DNA of 21,162 bases, taken from IMG/VR virus record IMGVR_UViG_3300032050_007363, positions 1 to 21,162 of that record. One strand, 5' to 3'. Below, in pieces: positions 7,091 to 14,491 of this stretch. The position numbers and the translations under genes are program-made. The stretch comes from a virus. The notes under the pieces were generated by a model. The model worked only from the letters and a program-made list of their open reading frames with translations, was not told the origin of the DNA and searched no databases. The first letter of the stretch is position 1. Each line of letters opens with the position of its first letter.

Positions 7091-7723
7091 ATGAAGAAAA
7101 TTATATTTCAAATTAACGTTCCTAATCACATTCAAACTAACAAAGTCACAGCATATACTTTTATGTCAGATATGTATGATATCAGCGAAAGAAATGCTAG
7201 AAGGTATGCCGAACGCTGCGGAGCTGAGTATTATAAATTAACCAATGCTAATGATTTTAAACCTGCTGCTGGCAAACACCTTGATTACCAAAAATTAAAA
7301 GCCTATGATTTTGTAGGCTACGATTCTGTAATTTATTTTGATTCGGATTATATTATTAAAGACAATGCTCCTGATTTATTCCAGCTATGCGGAAATAAAT
7401 TTTCAGCAGTTATGGATCCTGGTAAATCAGTTCCTGAGCTAGCCGCTAATTTAGGAATACCCAGAGAAAGATATTTTAACGCAGGATTTATGTATCTAAC
7501 TAAAGAAGTATTAGATAAGACTAGAAAATTCCTACCTGAGTATTTAGAAAAAGAATACGAATTTCAAGGGCAGGGAATTTTAAATAGATTATTCTATGAC
7601 AAAGGAATAGATTTTTACAGATTAGATTCTTACGAATGGAATCCTGTAAAGAAAACATTTGGTCGTTATGCCGACCATTACTCTGGTTTTAAGAAAAAGA
7701 AATGGGGTGAAGTAACTTATTAA
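7091..7723 (+). CDS. GT8-like glycosyltransferase
   Basis: A 210-residue GT-A glycosyltransferase. The DxD motif is VIYFDSDYII (D84-S85-D86), followed by DLFQL, and FNAGFMYLTKEVL near residue 129 is the acceptor-side segment typical of family 8 and glycogenin-like enzymes. HLDYQKLKAYDF before the DxD carries the usual lysine that contacts the nucleotide. A longer frame starts at 7061, but the ATG at 7091 (MKKIIFQINVPNH) fits the family start better and leaves the GATAAGTA box outside the gene. No good ribosome site is visible. The gene stands alone on the plus strand inside a minus-strand region. Its TAA stop overlaps the TAA of the convergent UvsY-like gene within TTAA. Confidence 0.78.
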   Translation: MKKIIFQINVPNHIQTNKVTAYTFMSDMYDISERNARRYAERCGAEYYKLTNANDFKPAAGKHLDYQKLKAYDFVGYDSVIYFDSDYIIKDNAPDLFQLCGNKFSAVMDPGKSVPELAANLGIPRERYFNAGFMYLTKEVLDKTRKFLPEYLEKEYEFQGQGILNRLFYDKGIDFYRLDSYEWNPVKKTFGRYADHYSGFKKKKWGEVTY

Positions 7724-8175
7724 AGTGTAGCGTCTTCCATGCCTGCTACACGTAATTTAACTATATTAGTTAATTGCCATTGTTTCTGATCCAACGACTT
7801 AATAATACCTAGCCATTTGTTGCGTAATAGAGCAAACTCGTTGATAATTTTTTCAAAGTCTACAACATCAGCTTCGCCATCTACAAACTTTTCGCAATCT
7901 CTAGAACTTAGACTACGCTGATAGTTTTCAAGATACTTACGGAAGTGCTGACTTTTAAGCCTTCTTAATTCAATATTAAGGTATTCAAGAATCGCTTCAA
8001 TCTCTTGAAGTTGATTAAAGCGATTCTCAACTATACCTGGCATATTAGCTGATACCTTTTCAATGTTACCAAAAATTTTACATTCAAGTTTTGCAGCCTG
8101 TAGCTCATTTTCGTAGTACTGAGCTGCGTCAGGAATATAAGAAATATCTTTACTAACTTTGTCGTACCAACTCAC
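7720..8175 (-). CDS. uvsY: UvsY-like recombination mediator
   Basis: A 151-residue, mostly helical, charged protein. In T4, UvsY loads UvsX recombinase onto gp32-coated single-stranded DNA. The length is close to T4 UvsY (137 residues). I see long amphipathic helices (residues about 50-95 and 105-140), a basic central part ELRRLKSQHFRKYLENYQR, and a C-terminal segment LRNKWLGIIKSLDQKQWQL that recalls the conserved end of UvsY proteins from marine T4-like phages. It lies in one operon with gp32 and uvsX, its expected partners, coupled to the 79-residue gene by an ATGA overlap. Recognition is by pattern memory and context, not by a catalytic motif. If wrong, it is a conserved helical protein of the recombination operon. 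Confidence 0.6.
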   Translation of the reverse strand: MSWYDKVSKDISYIPDAAQYYENELQAAKLECKIFGNIEKVSANMPGIVENRFNQLQEIEAILEYLNIELRRLKSQHFRKYLENYQRSLSSRDCEKFVDGEADVVDFEKIINEFALLRNKWLGIIKSLDQKQWQLTNIVKLRVAGMEDATL

Positions 8176-8411
8176 TCATCGTCCTCGTTACTTTCATATT
8201 CCTCGTACTCTGCTTCATCTTCAGAATCTAAAGAATATTCAATGGCTTCATCTAGATGGGGATCAATACCTAACATACTGCTCAGTACTGATTCCTTGAT
8301 GCCGTAGTCCAGAAGGACATTTACAAAATCAAATGCTACATCCTTTTTCTGTTTCTCTGGGATGTGTTCGCTCATCACGTGCCAAAGGTCGGCAATCATA
8401 TCTTCTTTCAT
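8172..8411 (-). CDS. Small acidic conserved protein between uvsX and uvsY
   Basis: A 79-residue protein of unknown function. The N-terminal half is helical (MIADLWHVMSEHIPEKQKK, then VAFDFVNVLLDYG), and the last 20 residues are almost entirely Asp, Glu and Ser, giving an acidic tail. Similar short proteins occur beside uvsX in other aquatic T4-like phages as far as I recall. ATGA overlaps on both sides place it firmly in the uvsX operon. The acidic tail could mimic DNA or compete for gp32 or UvsX contacts, but that is speculation. Confidence 0.65.
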   Translation of the reverse strand: MKEDMIADLWHVMSEHIPEKQKKDVAFDFVNVLLDYGIKESVLSSMLGIDPHLDEAIEYSLDSEDEAEYEEYESNEDDE

Positions 8412-9487
8412 TCTACAGTCTCCGGTTGGGGTTCAACATTAGTAGTTATCTCAGATTCTAATTTTACGGCACCTTTAGAAACTTCGTCCATAATCTTGTC
8501 TAAACACCCGCCTTCATTTCTTTCCCATTCTTTACGATAGAATTTAAGAATCTCGCCATCTGTTGTTACATAACTTAACCTATTGCCGTCTTTTTTCAAC
8601 AAAGACTTTCCTTCAAACAAGTCGACTAGTCCACTATATGGATTCATACCTGTTTCGTAAGGAATCTTAACTTGTACTGATTCGAACGGTTTAGCGTAAC
8701 GTGTTTTCATAATCTTACAGGCAGCACGAATACCTTTGACTTCTGAAATTTTGTTGCCATCCTCATCCTCTTTGAGTTTGAGTTTTTTCATAGCAACAAC
8801 AATACTTGATGCGTAGATAAAGCCCTGACCACCGCTGATCTTGTCGTCTGGATCAAACATATCTTGGCTTGCGTATGTGTGATTAGTAGCAACTAATCCC
8901 ACGTTCCAGCTACCAAACATATTCACACAGTTACGAACAAGTGCTGTTAGTGCTTTAGGCTTACGGCCCATGTCACCTTTAAGGTCGCCTGCTTCAAACT
9001 GATTTACATCAGTAGGAGTTAGCAACATACCAAGACTATCTAATACGAATAAAACCTTAGGGCGATTTTCTTCTGGCATAGCCTTATACTCTTTCATGAA
9101 TTCGACAATAGTTTTAGCAACATCGTCAATCATAGCCATGTTGAGTTTAAGTAGTTTTTCTTCTGATGTATCTACACCCAAAGCCGTTAACCAAGATTGG
9201 TCTAATGCGTTCTCTGAATCTACTAAAACTACATAGATGCCCTGTTCTTGGGCGTGTTTAATCATATTACCTGAACAGATATATGACTTACCTGCTCCGC
9301 TTTCGCCAGCAAATACAGTAACCTTACCTAACGGAACACCTTTGTGGAAGTCTCCGCTGATCAAATAATTTAAGGCAAAATTGCCAGTACTAACCCAATC
9401 AGTTGGGTCGTTAAAACCTATACCAAGACCTTCAATACTCTTGGTGAGGCTTTTTCTAAACTTTGAAATATCAAATGCTTTTGTCAT
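8408..9487 (-). CDS. uvsX: UvsX, RecA-like recombinase
   Basis: A 359-residue RecA/Rad51-fold strand-exchange ATPase (T4 UvsX is 391). The Walker A motif is GESGAGKS at residues 61-68. VLVDSEN near 87 contains the Glu/Asp region near the ATP site. Walker B is VLFVLDSLGML at 145-155. LVATNHTY near 198 and KISGGQGFIYASSIV near 216-230 match the region around loop L2 and the conserved glycines. It makes recombination intermediates that start T4-type replication, working with gp32 and UvsY. It lies 57 nt downstream of gp32 after a GC-rich hairpin, with a GAGG ribosome site upstream of the ATG. The C-terminus is acidic and short. Identification is secure. Confidence 0.95.
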   Translation of the reverse strand: MTKAFDISKFRKSLTKSIEGLGIGFNDPTDWVSTGNFALNYLISGDFHKGVPLGKVTVFAGESGAGKSYICSGNMIKHAQEQGIYVVLVDSENALDQSWLTALGVDTSEEKLLKLNMAMIDDVAKTIVEFMKEYKAMPEENRPKVLFVLDSLGMLLTPTDVNQFEAGDLKGDMGRKPKALTALVRNCVNMFGSWNVGLVATNHTYASQDMFDPDDKISGGQGFIYASSIVVAMKKLKLKEDEDGNKISEVKGIRAACKIMKTRYAKPFESVQVKIPYETGMNPYSGLVDLFEGKSLLKKDGNRLSYVTTDGEILKFYRKEWERNEGGCLDKIMDEVSKGAVKLESEITTNVEPQPETVE

Positions 9488-9515
9488 TACTTTTTAGTCC
9501 TCACAGAAATGGAAT

Positions 9516-9534
9516 GGAGGGGCATTGCCCCCCC
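9516..9534 (-). other. GC-rich hairpin between gp32 and uvsX
   Basis: On the minus strand an 8-bp stem (one G-U pair) with a 3-nt loop AAT follows the gp32 stop by about 10 nt. No U-run follows, so it is probably not a full terminator. It may be an mRNA 3' stabiliser or a partial terminator that makes gp32 more abundant than UvsX. Stem: GGGGGGGC / GCCCCTCC. Confidence 0.55.
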
Positions 9535-9544
9535 AATTGTTTTA

Positions 9545-10507
9545 TTAGCTTTGGCGTGAACGGATCATCGCTAGGATGTCTTGTGCTCTACTGTTATTAG
9601 CACCTGCGGCTGCTGCCGGTGCTGCCTCTGCTCTAGGAGTCGGAGCGGCTGCTGCCGGCTCGTCATCTTCGCCTGCTGCTACATCGTCTGTGCGACGTGC
9701 TACAGGATCACCAGTGGCTTGACTCATACCTGCTGGTTTGAAGTATTGACCCCAACGATCCATATCATAGGCCTCTCCATCAACTGATGCTTCAAACATT
9801 TCTTTGATGATTTTGAGTTCTACTTCTGTGGGTTTCTTAGGTAGGAAGTCTTTTAAGTTGAAAAGACCTTGTGCTTCAACTGCCACACGCTCTTCATCGC
9901 TAAGAGCACGTTCAGTACGGCTCCACTTAGATGTGCTGTAGTCAGCATAACCACCTTTGCTAGTTTTAGCAATACGGAAATCAACACCATGGCTGAAATC
10001 AGTTGGTAGTTCGTTAAGCTCAGGATCCATCAAAGCACTCTTAATGATCTGATAGATTTGAGGTCCGATAATAAATCTACGGATTGGATTTTCTGGAGTT
10101 GTATCTTCTGCGATAGGATTCTTAACAACGAAGCCTTGGAAAATGTATGAACGCTTTTTCCAATACTTACGACCCATGTCTTCAAGACTCTTGTCTTTGA
10201 ACCAGCCACGTACTTCTGAAAGGATCGGACATGTTTCATTCCACATTTCCATACAAGGTACTTGTACTTGTACAGCTTTACTGCCTGTGTCACCTTTAAT
10301 ACCGGCAAACGGCAATTTAATCATTGCTCGCTCGATCCAGAAAAAAGTGTTATTAGAGTCGCCGTCGGGTAAGAAACGAATAGTAGCTTCTTTACCTTCT
10401 GCCATGTTCCAGTGTGGATAGATTGCGTTGTCGCCGCCGCTTGTTTTGCCGCCTTGGCCTGCTTGTGCTTCTTGAAGTTTCGCACGGATTTCTGCTAATG
10501 TTGCCAT
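9545..10507 (-). CDS. 32: gp32 single-stranded DNA binding protein
   Basis: A 320-residue T4 gp32-type protein (T4: 301) that coats single-stranded DNA in replication and recombination. HWNMAEGKEATIRFLPDGD near residues 32-50 and FFWIERAMIKLPFAGI near 55-70 are the conserved start of the OB-fold core. The zinc-site region shows VPCMEMWNETCPI with only C85 and C93 nearby, fewer ligands than the T4 set of one His and three Cys. The C-terminus has an acidic patch (DDVAAGEDDEP), then an Ala/Pro-rich linker and a short helical end, RAQDILAMIRSRQ, fitting the acidic protein-interaction tail. The ribosome site AAAGGAGG is very strong, and the leader can form hairpins. First gene of the recombination operon. 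Confidence 0.93.
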   Translation of the reverse strand: MATLAEIRAKLQEAQAGQGGKTSGGDNAIYPHWNMAEGKEATIRFLPDGDSNNTFFWIERAMIKLPFAGIKGDTGSKAVQVQVPCMEMWNETCPILSEVRGWFKDKSLEDMGRKYWKKRSYIFQGFVVKNPIAEDTTPENPIRRFIIGPQIYQIIKSALMDPELNELPTDFSHGVDFRIAKTSKGGYADYSTSKWSRTERALSDEERVAVEAQGLFNLKDFLPKKPTEVELKIIKEMFEASVDGEAYDMDRWGQYFKPAGMSQATGDPVARRTDDVAAGEDDEPAAAAPTPRAEAAPAAAAGANNSRAQDILAMIRSRQS

Positions 10508-10581
10508 TTTAAATTGCCTCCTTTAATATGCCTTAAAATGTATGCCTTACGCATATATGTATTATGCGTGATTTATTTAGT
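10508..10581 (-). promoter_or_regulatory. gp32 leader with promoter-like box, hairpin and GCATA repeats
   Basis: On the minus strand an ACTAAATA box (10574-10581) starts a leader of about 65 nt. A perfect 7-bp hairpin ACGCATA-ATACATA-TATGCGT spans 10549-10569. Two further GGCATA copies follow before the AAAGGAGG ribosome site; their GCATA can pair with the TATGC arm instead. T4 gp32 represses its own translation by binding a structured leader, so this may be the equivalent control site. Confidence 0.5.
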
Positions 10582-10611
10582 AAAAGCAAGATGTTTACTA
10601 TATTTTTTTGC

Positions 10612-10641
10612 CAAAAGAAAAGGTTCTAACAAGAACCCTTT
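10612..10641 (-). terminator. Intrinsic terminator after the secreted-protein gene
   Basis: On the minus strand AAAGGGTTCT-TGTT-AGAACCTTT forms a 9-bp stem with a bulged base, followed by TTTCTTTT. It starts 12 nt after the stop of the 64-residue gene and closes that one-gene unit before gp32. Confidence 0.65.
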
Positions 10642-10652
10642 CTTAAAACCAA

Positions 10653-10847
10653 TCACTTCTTGGCTGCGTCTTTCTTAGCCTCTTCCTTTGCTTTAGCAGG
10701 AGCTGCTGGTTTTGCTTCTTCCTTCTTGGCAGGAGCTGCGGCCGCTGGCTTAGCGTCTGCTGAAGCAGGCTTAGCAGGAGCAGTTGGTGTTTGAGCAAAA
10801 GCAGAAACTGCAAAAAGTGACGAAAATAAAGTTACTAATGATTTCAT
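10653..10847 (-). CDS. Small secreted Ala/Pro/Lys-rich protein (moron-like insert)
   Basis: A 64-residue protein with a clear signal peptide: MKSLVTLFSSLFAVSAFA, one lysine, a hydrophobic core and an AFA site for signal peptidase I. The mature part of about 46 residues is only Ala, Pro, Lys, Glu, Thr, Ser and Asp in repeats such as AKPA and KEEAK, so it is extended or helical, highly charged and probably periplasmic. The ribosome site TGGAGA lies 7 nt before ATG. The gene is locally GC-richer than its surroundings, mainly from Ala and Pro codons. Terminators stand on both sides, and tandem repeats precede it, so it has its own expression unit. Similar proteins are common in proteobacteria, which suggests host origin. 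Function unknown; envelope protection or superinfection exclusion are only guesses. Confidence 0.75.
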   Translation of the reverse strand: MKSLVTLFSSLFAVSAFAQTPTAPAKPASADAKPAAAAPAKKEEAKPAAPAKAKEEAKKDAAKK

Positions 10848-10871
10848 ATGAAAATCTCCATTTTTTATGTC

Positions 10872-10886
10872 GCTGAGATATTCAGC
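10872..10886 (-). promoter_or_regulatory. Inverted repeat in the leader of the secreted-protein gene
   Basis: GCTGA-GATAT-TCAGC is a perfect 5-bp dyad with a 5-nt centre, 25 nt before the start at 10847. It could be an RNA hairpin or an operator half-site pair. Upstream lie AT-rich TATATA stretches that could hold a -10 element; no convincing -35 is seen. Confidence 0.35.
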
Positions 10887-10928
10887 AACTGTATATATAA
10901 CGCTTTAAAATATATAACGGTAAATGCG

Positions 10929-10963
10929 AAATGGTAAGACTGATAGCAAATGGTAAAACTGAT
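10929..10963. repeat. Tandem 16-bp direct repeat upstream of the secreted-protein gene
   Basis: AAATGGTAAGACTGAT (10929-10944) and AAATGGTAAAACTGAT (10948-10963) differ at one base and repeat with a 19-bp period. A third, shorter GGTAAATG copy sits at 10919. They lie about 85-115 bp before the gene and directly beside the terminator of the previous gene, a position that fits an upstream activator or repressor site. Confidence 0.6.
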
Positions 10964-10964
10964 C

Positions 10965-10988
10965 AAAAGAAAGGGCACCGAAGTGCCC
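10965..10988 (-). terminator. Intrinsic terminator after the 625-residue gene
   Basis: On the minus strand GGGCAC-TTCG-GTGCCC forms a 6-bp stem with a UUCG tetraloop followed by TTTCTTTT, 20 nt after the stop at 11009. It ends the packaging-gene transcription unit. Confidence 0.85.
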
Positions 10989-11008
10989 AATCTCAATCTA
11001 AAGTATAA

Positions 11009-12886
11009 TTATAGTCCAGATAATTCTTTAATTCTTGCTAGTTCATTAACTTGAGGTACTTGTGTGTTTTGATTAGGTGCCATACGCTCTACAAACTGTC
11101 GAGCTACTTGTTCTGCCTTTGGACCATATTTTTTGCCTGCCATTATTATCACAGCCTCTGGACCTTTTGGAAAAGTTTCAGACATGCTGTCATAACAACT
11201 GTACATAAATTCAGCTAGTTCTTGTATGTTCAAAGATTCTTCTTGACCAGATCTCTTACGGAAATCTCGAGCATGTCTGTCGTCATGCTTTGCTGGATCA
11301 GGTAAACGATATTTGTCAGTGCCTTTGCCTCTCATACTTGGTGGTAAATCGTAATCGTCTGCTTTGTCGTATTCTGGGTCATTAGGATTGGCAGCTTCGT
11401 ATTCATTGCCAAAATCTCCATAGTCTTCGTCAGATCCATGGCCTGCTGATGCTAGGGCATAACTATCATCAGTTTCGCCGCCTTCATCATCGTATTCCTG
11501 TGCTGGCATATCCATATCGCCAAAATCTAATTCATCTACAACGTCAGGAGCATTGTTTTCTAACCACTGATACACCAACGGACGCACACAAGTGTCTGCG
11601 TCTTCTTGGGCAGCATCCTTGATTTCACGTGCTAATTCCGGATCATCGATTATGCCTTTAAGGCTGCTGATAGCATTCTGTCCATCTACACCTGCTGGGA
11701 AATGTTCACCCACCAATGACTGTAGTTTCTCAACAGCCGCTGCCTTTTCTTCTTCGTCTTGACTAGTAATAGCATTATCTTCGCCTAGGTTCATGGCCCA
11801 ATCTTCAAATTTTGAAAATGGATCATTAAATTCTTCTACGCTGTCGAGGTCGAGTTCTACTTCTTCGTTAGTTGATTGTGTCATCGCGACTATGTCGTCA
11901 TAGTGTATATCTTCTTTGGTCTGCATTAGGCTATAAATGATAGGGAATGCGGCCTTGATATCTTCTTTGAAATTCTTTACTGTAAACTTATTTGTTAGAT
12001 CTTCGATGAACTCTTCTGGAACCTCTGTTACTTGTTCTGCCTGGAACTGTGCCTTGAATTGCTCGTAATGTGTTCTTTTAGCTAGTTTCTTAATTGTTTC
12101 TCTAAGACCGTCTAGTGTTTCATGAGCACGACCAACAATCTCATTAGTTTCGGAGTTCATAAGATCATTACGTACTACATAATTTCCAAAATTCTTTAGG
12201 TGTGCTATTTTTTCGCTGATACCGATAATGTGTTTACCGATATCATCGTAAGGCAATCCGCCTTCTTGTACGTGTCTCTGCATAGCACGAGCACCTGCCA
12301 AATGGATGAACGGATATTTAAATCGCTCACCTTGGCCGTTTTCGATGAACATAGCATTGATGTGTCTAGTTCTAGCACCGGGGCTGGTTTCATCTACTTG
12401 TTGATCATGCTTGATGATCAAACGTGTGTTTTCTAATTTTTGGTAGCTGGTTTTAGCAGTACCGTACATTCCTTCTTTCATAACTCCCTCTCCGACAGGT
12501 GTATTATTTGCATATTGACTTAAGAAACTAAAGTCTCTTTGATCTAAATTATCTTTGGTAATATCGCGTGTGTCAAAACTCATTAATCGACGTTTGGCAA
12601 ACTCTCTAAGACCTCTTAGAAAATCGTACCAACCATCTTTTTGTACAGCATCCATATTTTCAGTAATGCCCGTACTATAGTAGACTTTCATATTCCCAGG
12701 CTCGGCTAAACTGATACTTACATGCCCTACAGGGTTTTCTCCCTCCATGTAATCAAAGTCAAAGAATACCGCATCTTCTGGGTTGATGGTAATTTCGCCT
12801 AATTCGGAACCTAATTTTAGGCCAGAAAAACGGCTTCTAATCTTATAAAAAAGGTCAGTGCTTACGCTTTTGATATTATCTTCCAT
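11009..12886 (-). CDS. Large acidic protein downstream of terminase, function unknown
   Basis: A 625-residue protein with no catalytic motif I recognise. The N-terminal third (to about residue 300) looks folded: it has alternating strands such as DAVFFDFDYMEGENPVGHVSI and a helix DFLRGLREFAKRR. A low-complexity acidic stretch, about residues 430-545, is rich in Asp, Glu, Gly and Tyr, followed by basic RHARDFRKR. The end holds a helical module (ELAEFMYSCYDSM, then AVIIMAGKKYGPKAEQVARQF) and closes with LARIKELSGL, a short ending I associate with proteins of aquatic T4-like phages. It follows the terminase by 13 nt with a GATAAATA box in between and ends in a strong terminator. It is probably a late structural or head-assembly protein; that is inferred from position only. 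Confidence 0.8.
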   Translation of the reverse strand: MEDNIKSVSTDLFYKIRSRFSGLKLGSELGEITINPEDAVFFDFDYMEGENPVGHVSISLAEPGNMKVYYSTGITENMDAVQKDGWYDFLRGLREFAKRRLMSFDTRDITKDNLDQRDFSFLSQYANNTPVGEGVMKEGMYGTAKTSYQKLENTRLIIKHDQQVDETSPGARTRHINAMFIENGQGERFKYPFIHLAGARAMQRHVQEGGLPYDDIGKHIIGISEKIAHLKNFGNYVVRNDLMNSETNEIVGRAHETLDGLRETIKKLAKRTHYEQFKAQFQAEQVTEVPEEFIEDLTNKFTVKNFKEDIKAAFPIIYSLMQTKEDIHYDDIVAMTQSTNEEVELDLDSVEEFNDPFSKFEDWAMNLGEDNAITSQDEEEKAAAVEKLQSLVGEHFPAGVDGQNAISSLKGIIDDPELAREIKDAAQEDADTCVRPLVYQWLENNAPDVVDELDFGDMDMPAQEYDDEGGETDDSYALASAGHGSDEDYGDFGNEYEAANPNDPEYDKADDYDLPPSMRGKGTDKYRLPDPAKHDDRHARDFRKRSGQEESLNIQELAEFMYSCYDSMSETFPKGPEAVIIMAGKKYGPKAEQVARQFVERMAPNQNTQVPQVNELARIKELSGL

Positions 12887-12891
12887 GTTTA

Positions 12892-12899
12892 TATTTATC
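12892..12899 (-). promoter_or_regulatory. Late-promoter-like box GATAAATA before the 625-residue gene
   Basis: GATAAATA, then TAAAC, then the ATG at 12886: a 5-nt gap without a ribosome site. It overlaps the end of the terminase stop region (stop 12900-12902). Confidence 0.45.
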
Positions 12900-14486
12900 T
12901 TAATATATAGAACTTACATAAATGGGCATAGGCATCTGATCTTCAGATAACCTTTCCGTCATTTTTTCATAGATATGCGGATCCCAATCGGCTAAAATAC
13001 CAGCCATCCGTATAATTAGCAGAGTAGACGATACTAGGTCGTCATGTTCGCCTGTTTTAGCACCAAATCCTACTCCGTGTGCTACAAATGTTTTTAACTC
13101 AGAAATCAGCGGTTTGCTGTTTATCTTCATCTTATAGGTTTCTAGCATATTTTTAAGTTGGCTGCAAGCCGTTACTTTAGACCTATGTGTAGTATTAAAT
13201 CCTTTTCGGAATTTACGTACATGACCTTTTCGTATAGGTTCGCTTAAGAATAGTCCCGGAAAGTTTTCTTCGCCTATATCGTTAATCGTTATCAACGCTG
13301 CTTCGCCCAATGTGTTATTTTCAACAGAATAATATATTTGTGGCTGACCACCTAACTCCATAGCACGTTCAGCAATATATTTTAATATCTCTCTCATATG
13401 CTTTACCTGCGATTGGATAGGTGTTAGATTGTGATGCCACTCTGCTACTTGTTCCATCGAAGGCATTTCGTAAACTTGTATAGCACCGTAGTCGCCGCCG
13501 GTGCCTAGACTAGGATCAAGTGCTACTAGATACGTAGCCTGTGGATTAATTTCTTTATACCAACGTGTTTGCCCCATAGTCATTACAGGATCGACACCTT
13601 TGAGTTCTGCTAATTTTACTGCGTTGATTAGGGTTTCATCAAAAATCAAGAATTCACAATCAAACTCTCTGCGGAAACGCTCGTCGCCAATTTTAGCACG
13701 TTCTATTTTTGCCCACTCTTCATCGCGATCCGGGTGTTCTGCCCAATGAGCAAAATAACTGTAAAAACCGTTAGCTCCTAATTTAGCTTCGTTTCCAAAT
13801 TCGTCAAACTTCTTGTTAGCCTCGGTCCATATCAAAGCAAACTGATCTTCGTCTGAGTTTGGAGTTGATGTAATAATACACTTACCACCTGTTGACAATG
13901 TTGGTGATAACGCAGTCCAAAACTCTTTGGCTTTCTCTGGTGGTTGTACAAACGCAAACTCGTCACAGTAAATCAAGGATAGCGACTTACCACGACCTGT
14001 GTTTTCAGTAGTTGTGGTTGCTTGGATACGAGCACCATTATCGTATTCAATAGTATTCCTGTTATAACTGTAAACGCCAGCACGGATAAAATCAGGTAAA
14101 TTTTCATAGCCATATCGATAACGATTCATAATGTCCTGAGCACCCTCATACTTGTGAGCAGCGATCAAAACCTGTGCTTCAGGTACAAACATTGTGTACC
14201 ATAATAGATAACCAGTAGCACAGGTAGTCTTACCCATCTGACGGGGTAACATAGCTATACATTGCTTGTTTTCGTGATAGGCTTGTATCAATCTTTCTTG
14301 ATATTCATACGGCTCAAACGGAATGCTTCCACGAACAGGATGTTGGATCTTTAAAAAATTTCTACAGAAATACAATGGCCCTGTTATAGGATCCATACAT
14401 GCTTCTAGATGCTTTACTTCTTCTAAAGTATACTTGATCTGAGCATGTGCTTTCTTGATCAGATTACCGTCGAGTGATTTTGCCAT
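12900..14486 (-). CDS. 17: Terminase large subunit, gp17
   Basis: A 528-residue DNA-packaging motor and headful nuclease (T4 gp17: 610). In the ATPase domain Walker A is LPRQMGKTT (80-88), Walker B with the catalytic Glu is LIYCDEFAFV (171-180, D175-E176), and the coupling motif is IITSTPN (204-210). The RNase H-like nuclease domain shows its acidic residues in VALDPSLGTGGDYGAI (D323), YYSVENN (E388) and EHDDLVSS (D481/D482). It is shorter than T4 mainly at the two ends. The start follows a UUCG terminator closely, with an ATTAAATA box 5 nt before the ATG and no visible ribosome site. Identification is secure. Confidence 0.96.
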   Translation of the reverse strand: MAKSLDGNLIKKAHAQIKYTLEEVKHLEACMDPITGPLYFCRNFLKIQHPVRGSIPFEPYEYQERLIQAYHENKQCIAMLPRQMGKTTCATGYLLWYTMFVPEAQVLIAAHKYEGAQDIMNRYRYGYENLPDFIRAGVYSYNRNTIEYDNGARIQATTTTENTGRGKSLSLIYCDEFAFVQPPEKAKEFWTALSPTLSTGGKCIITSTPNSDEDQFALIWTEANKKFDEFGNEAKLGANGFYSYFAHWAEHPDRDEEWAKIERAKIGDERFRREFDCEFLIFDETLINAVKLAELKGVDPVMTMGQTRWYKEINPQATYLVALDPSLGTGGDYGAIQVYEMPSMEQVAEWHHNLTPIQSQVKHMREILKYIAERAMELGGQPQIYYSVENNTLGEAALITINDIGEENFPGLFLSEPIRKGHVRKFRKGFNTTHRSKVTACSQLKNMLETYKMKINSKPLISELKTFVAHGVGFGAKTGEHDDLVSSTLLIIRMAGILADWDPHIYEKMTERLSEDQMPMPIYVSSIY

Positions 14487-14491
14487 ACAAC

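Noticed and set aside
10143-10421. Opposite-strand and out-of-frame open frames inside gp32
   Set aside because: They lie fully inside the well-supported gp32 gene, have no ribosome sites and show cysteine- and serine-rich shadow composition.
10578-10606. AT-rich hairpin TAGTAAA/TTTACTA followed by a T-run on the plus strand, possible terminator
   Set aside because: The stem is only A/T apart from two G-C pairs, and no plus-strand gene lies before it; its bases overlap the gp32 promoter-like box.
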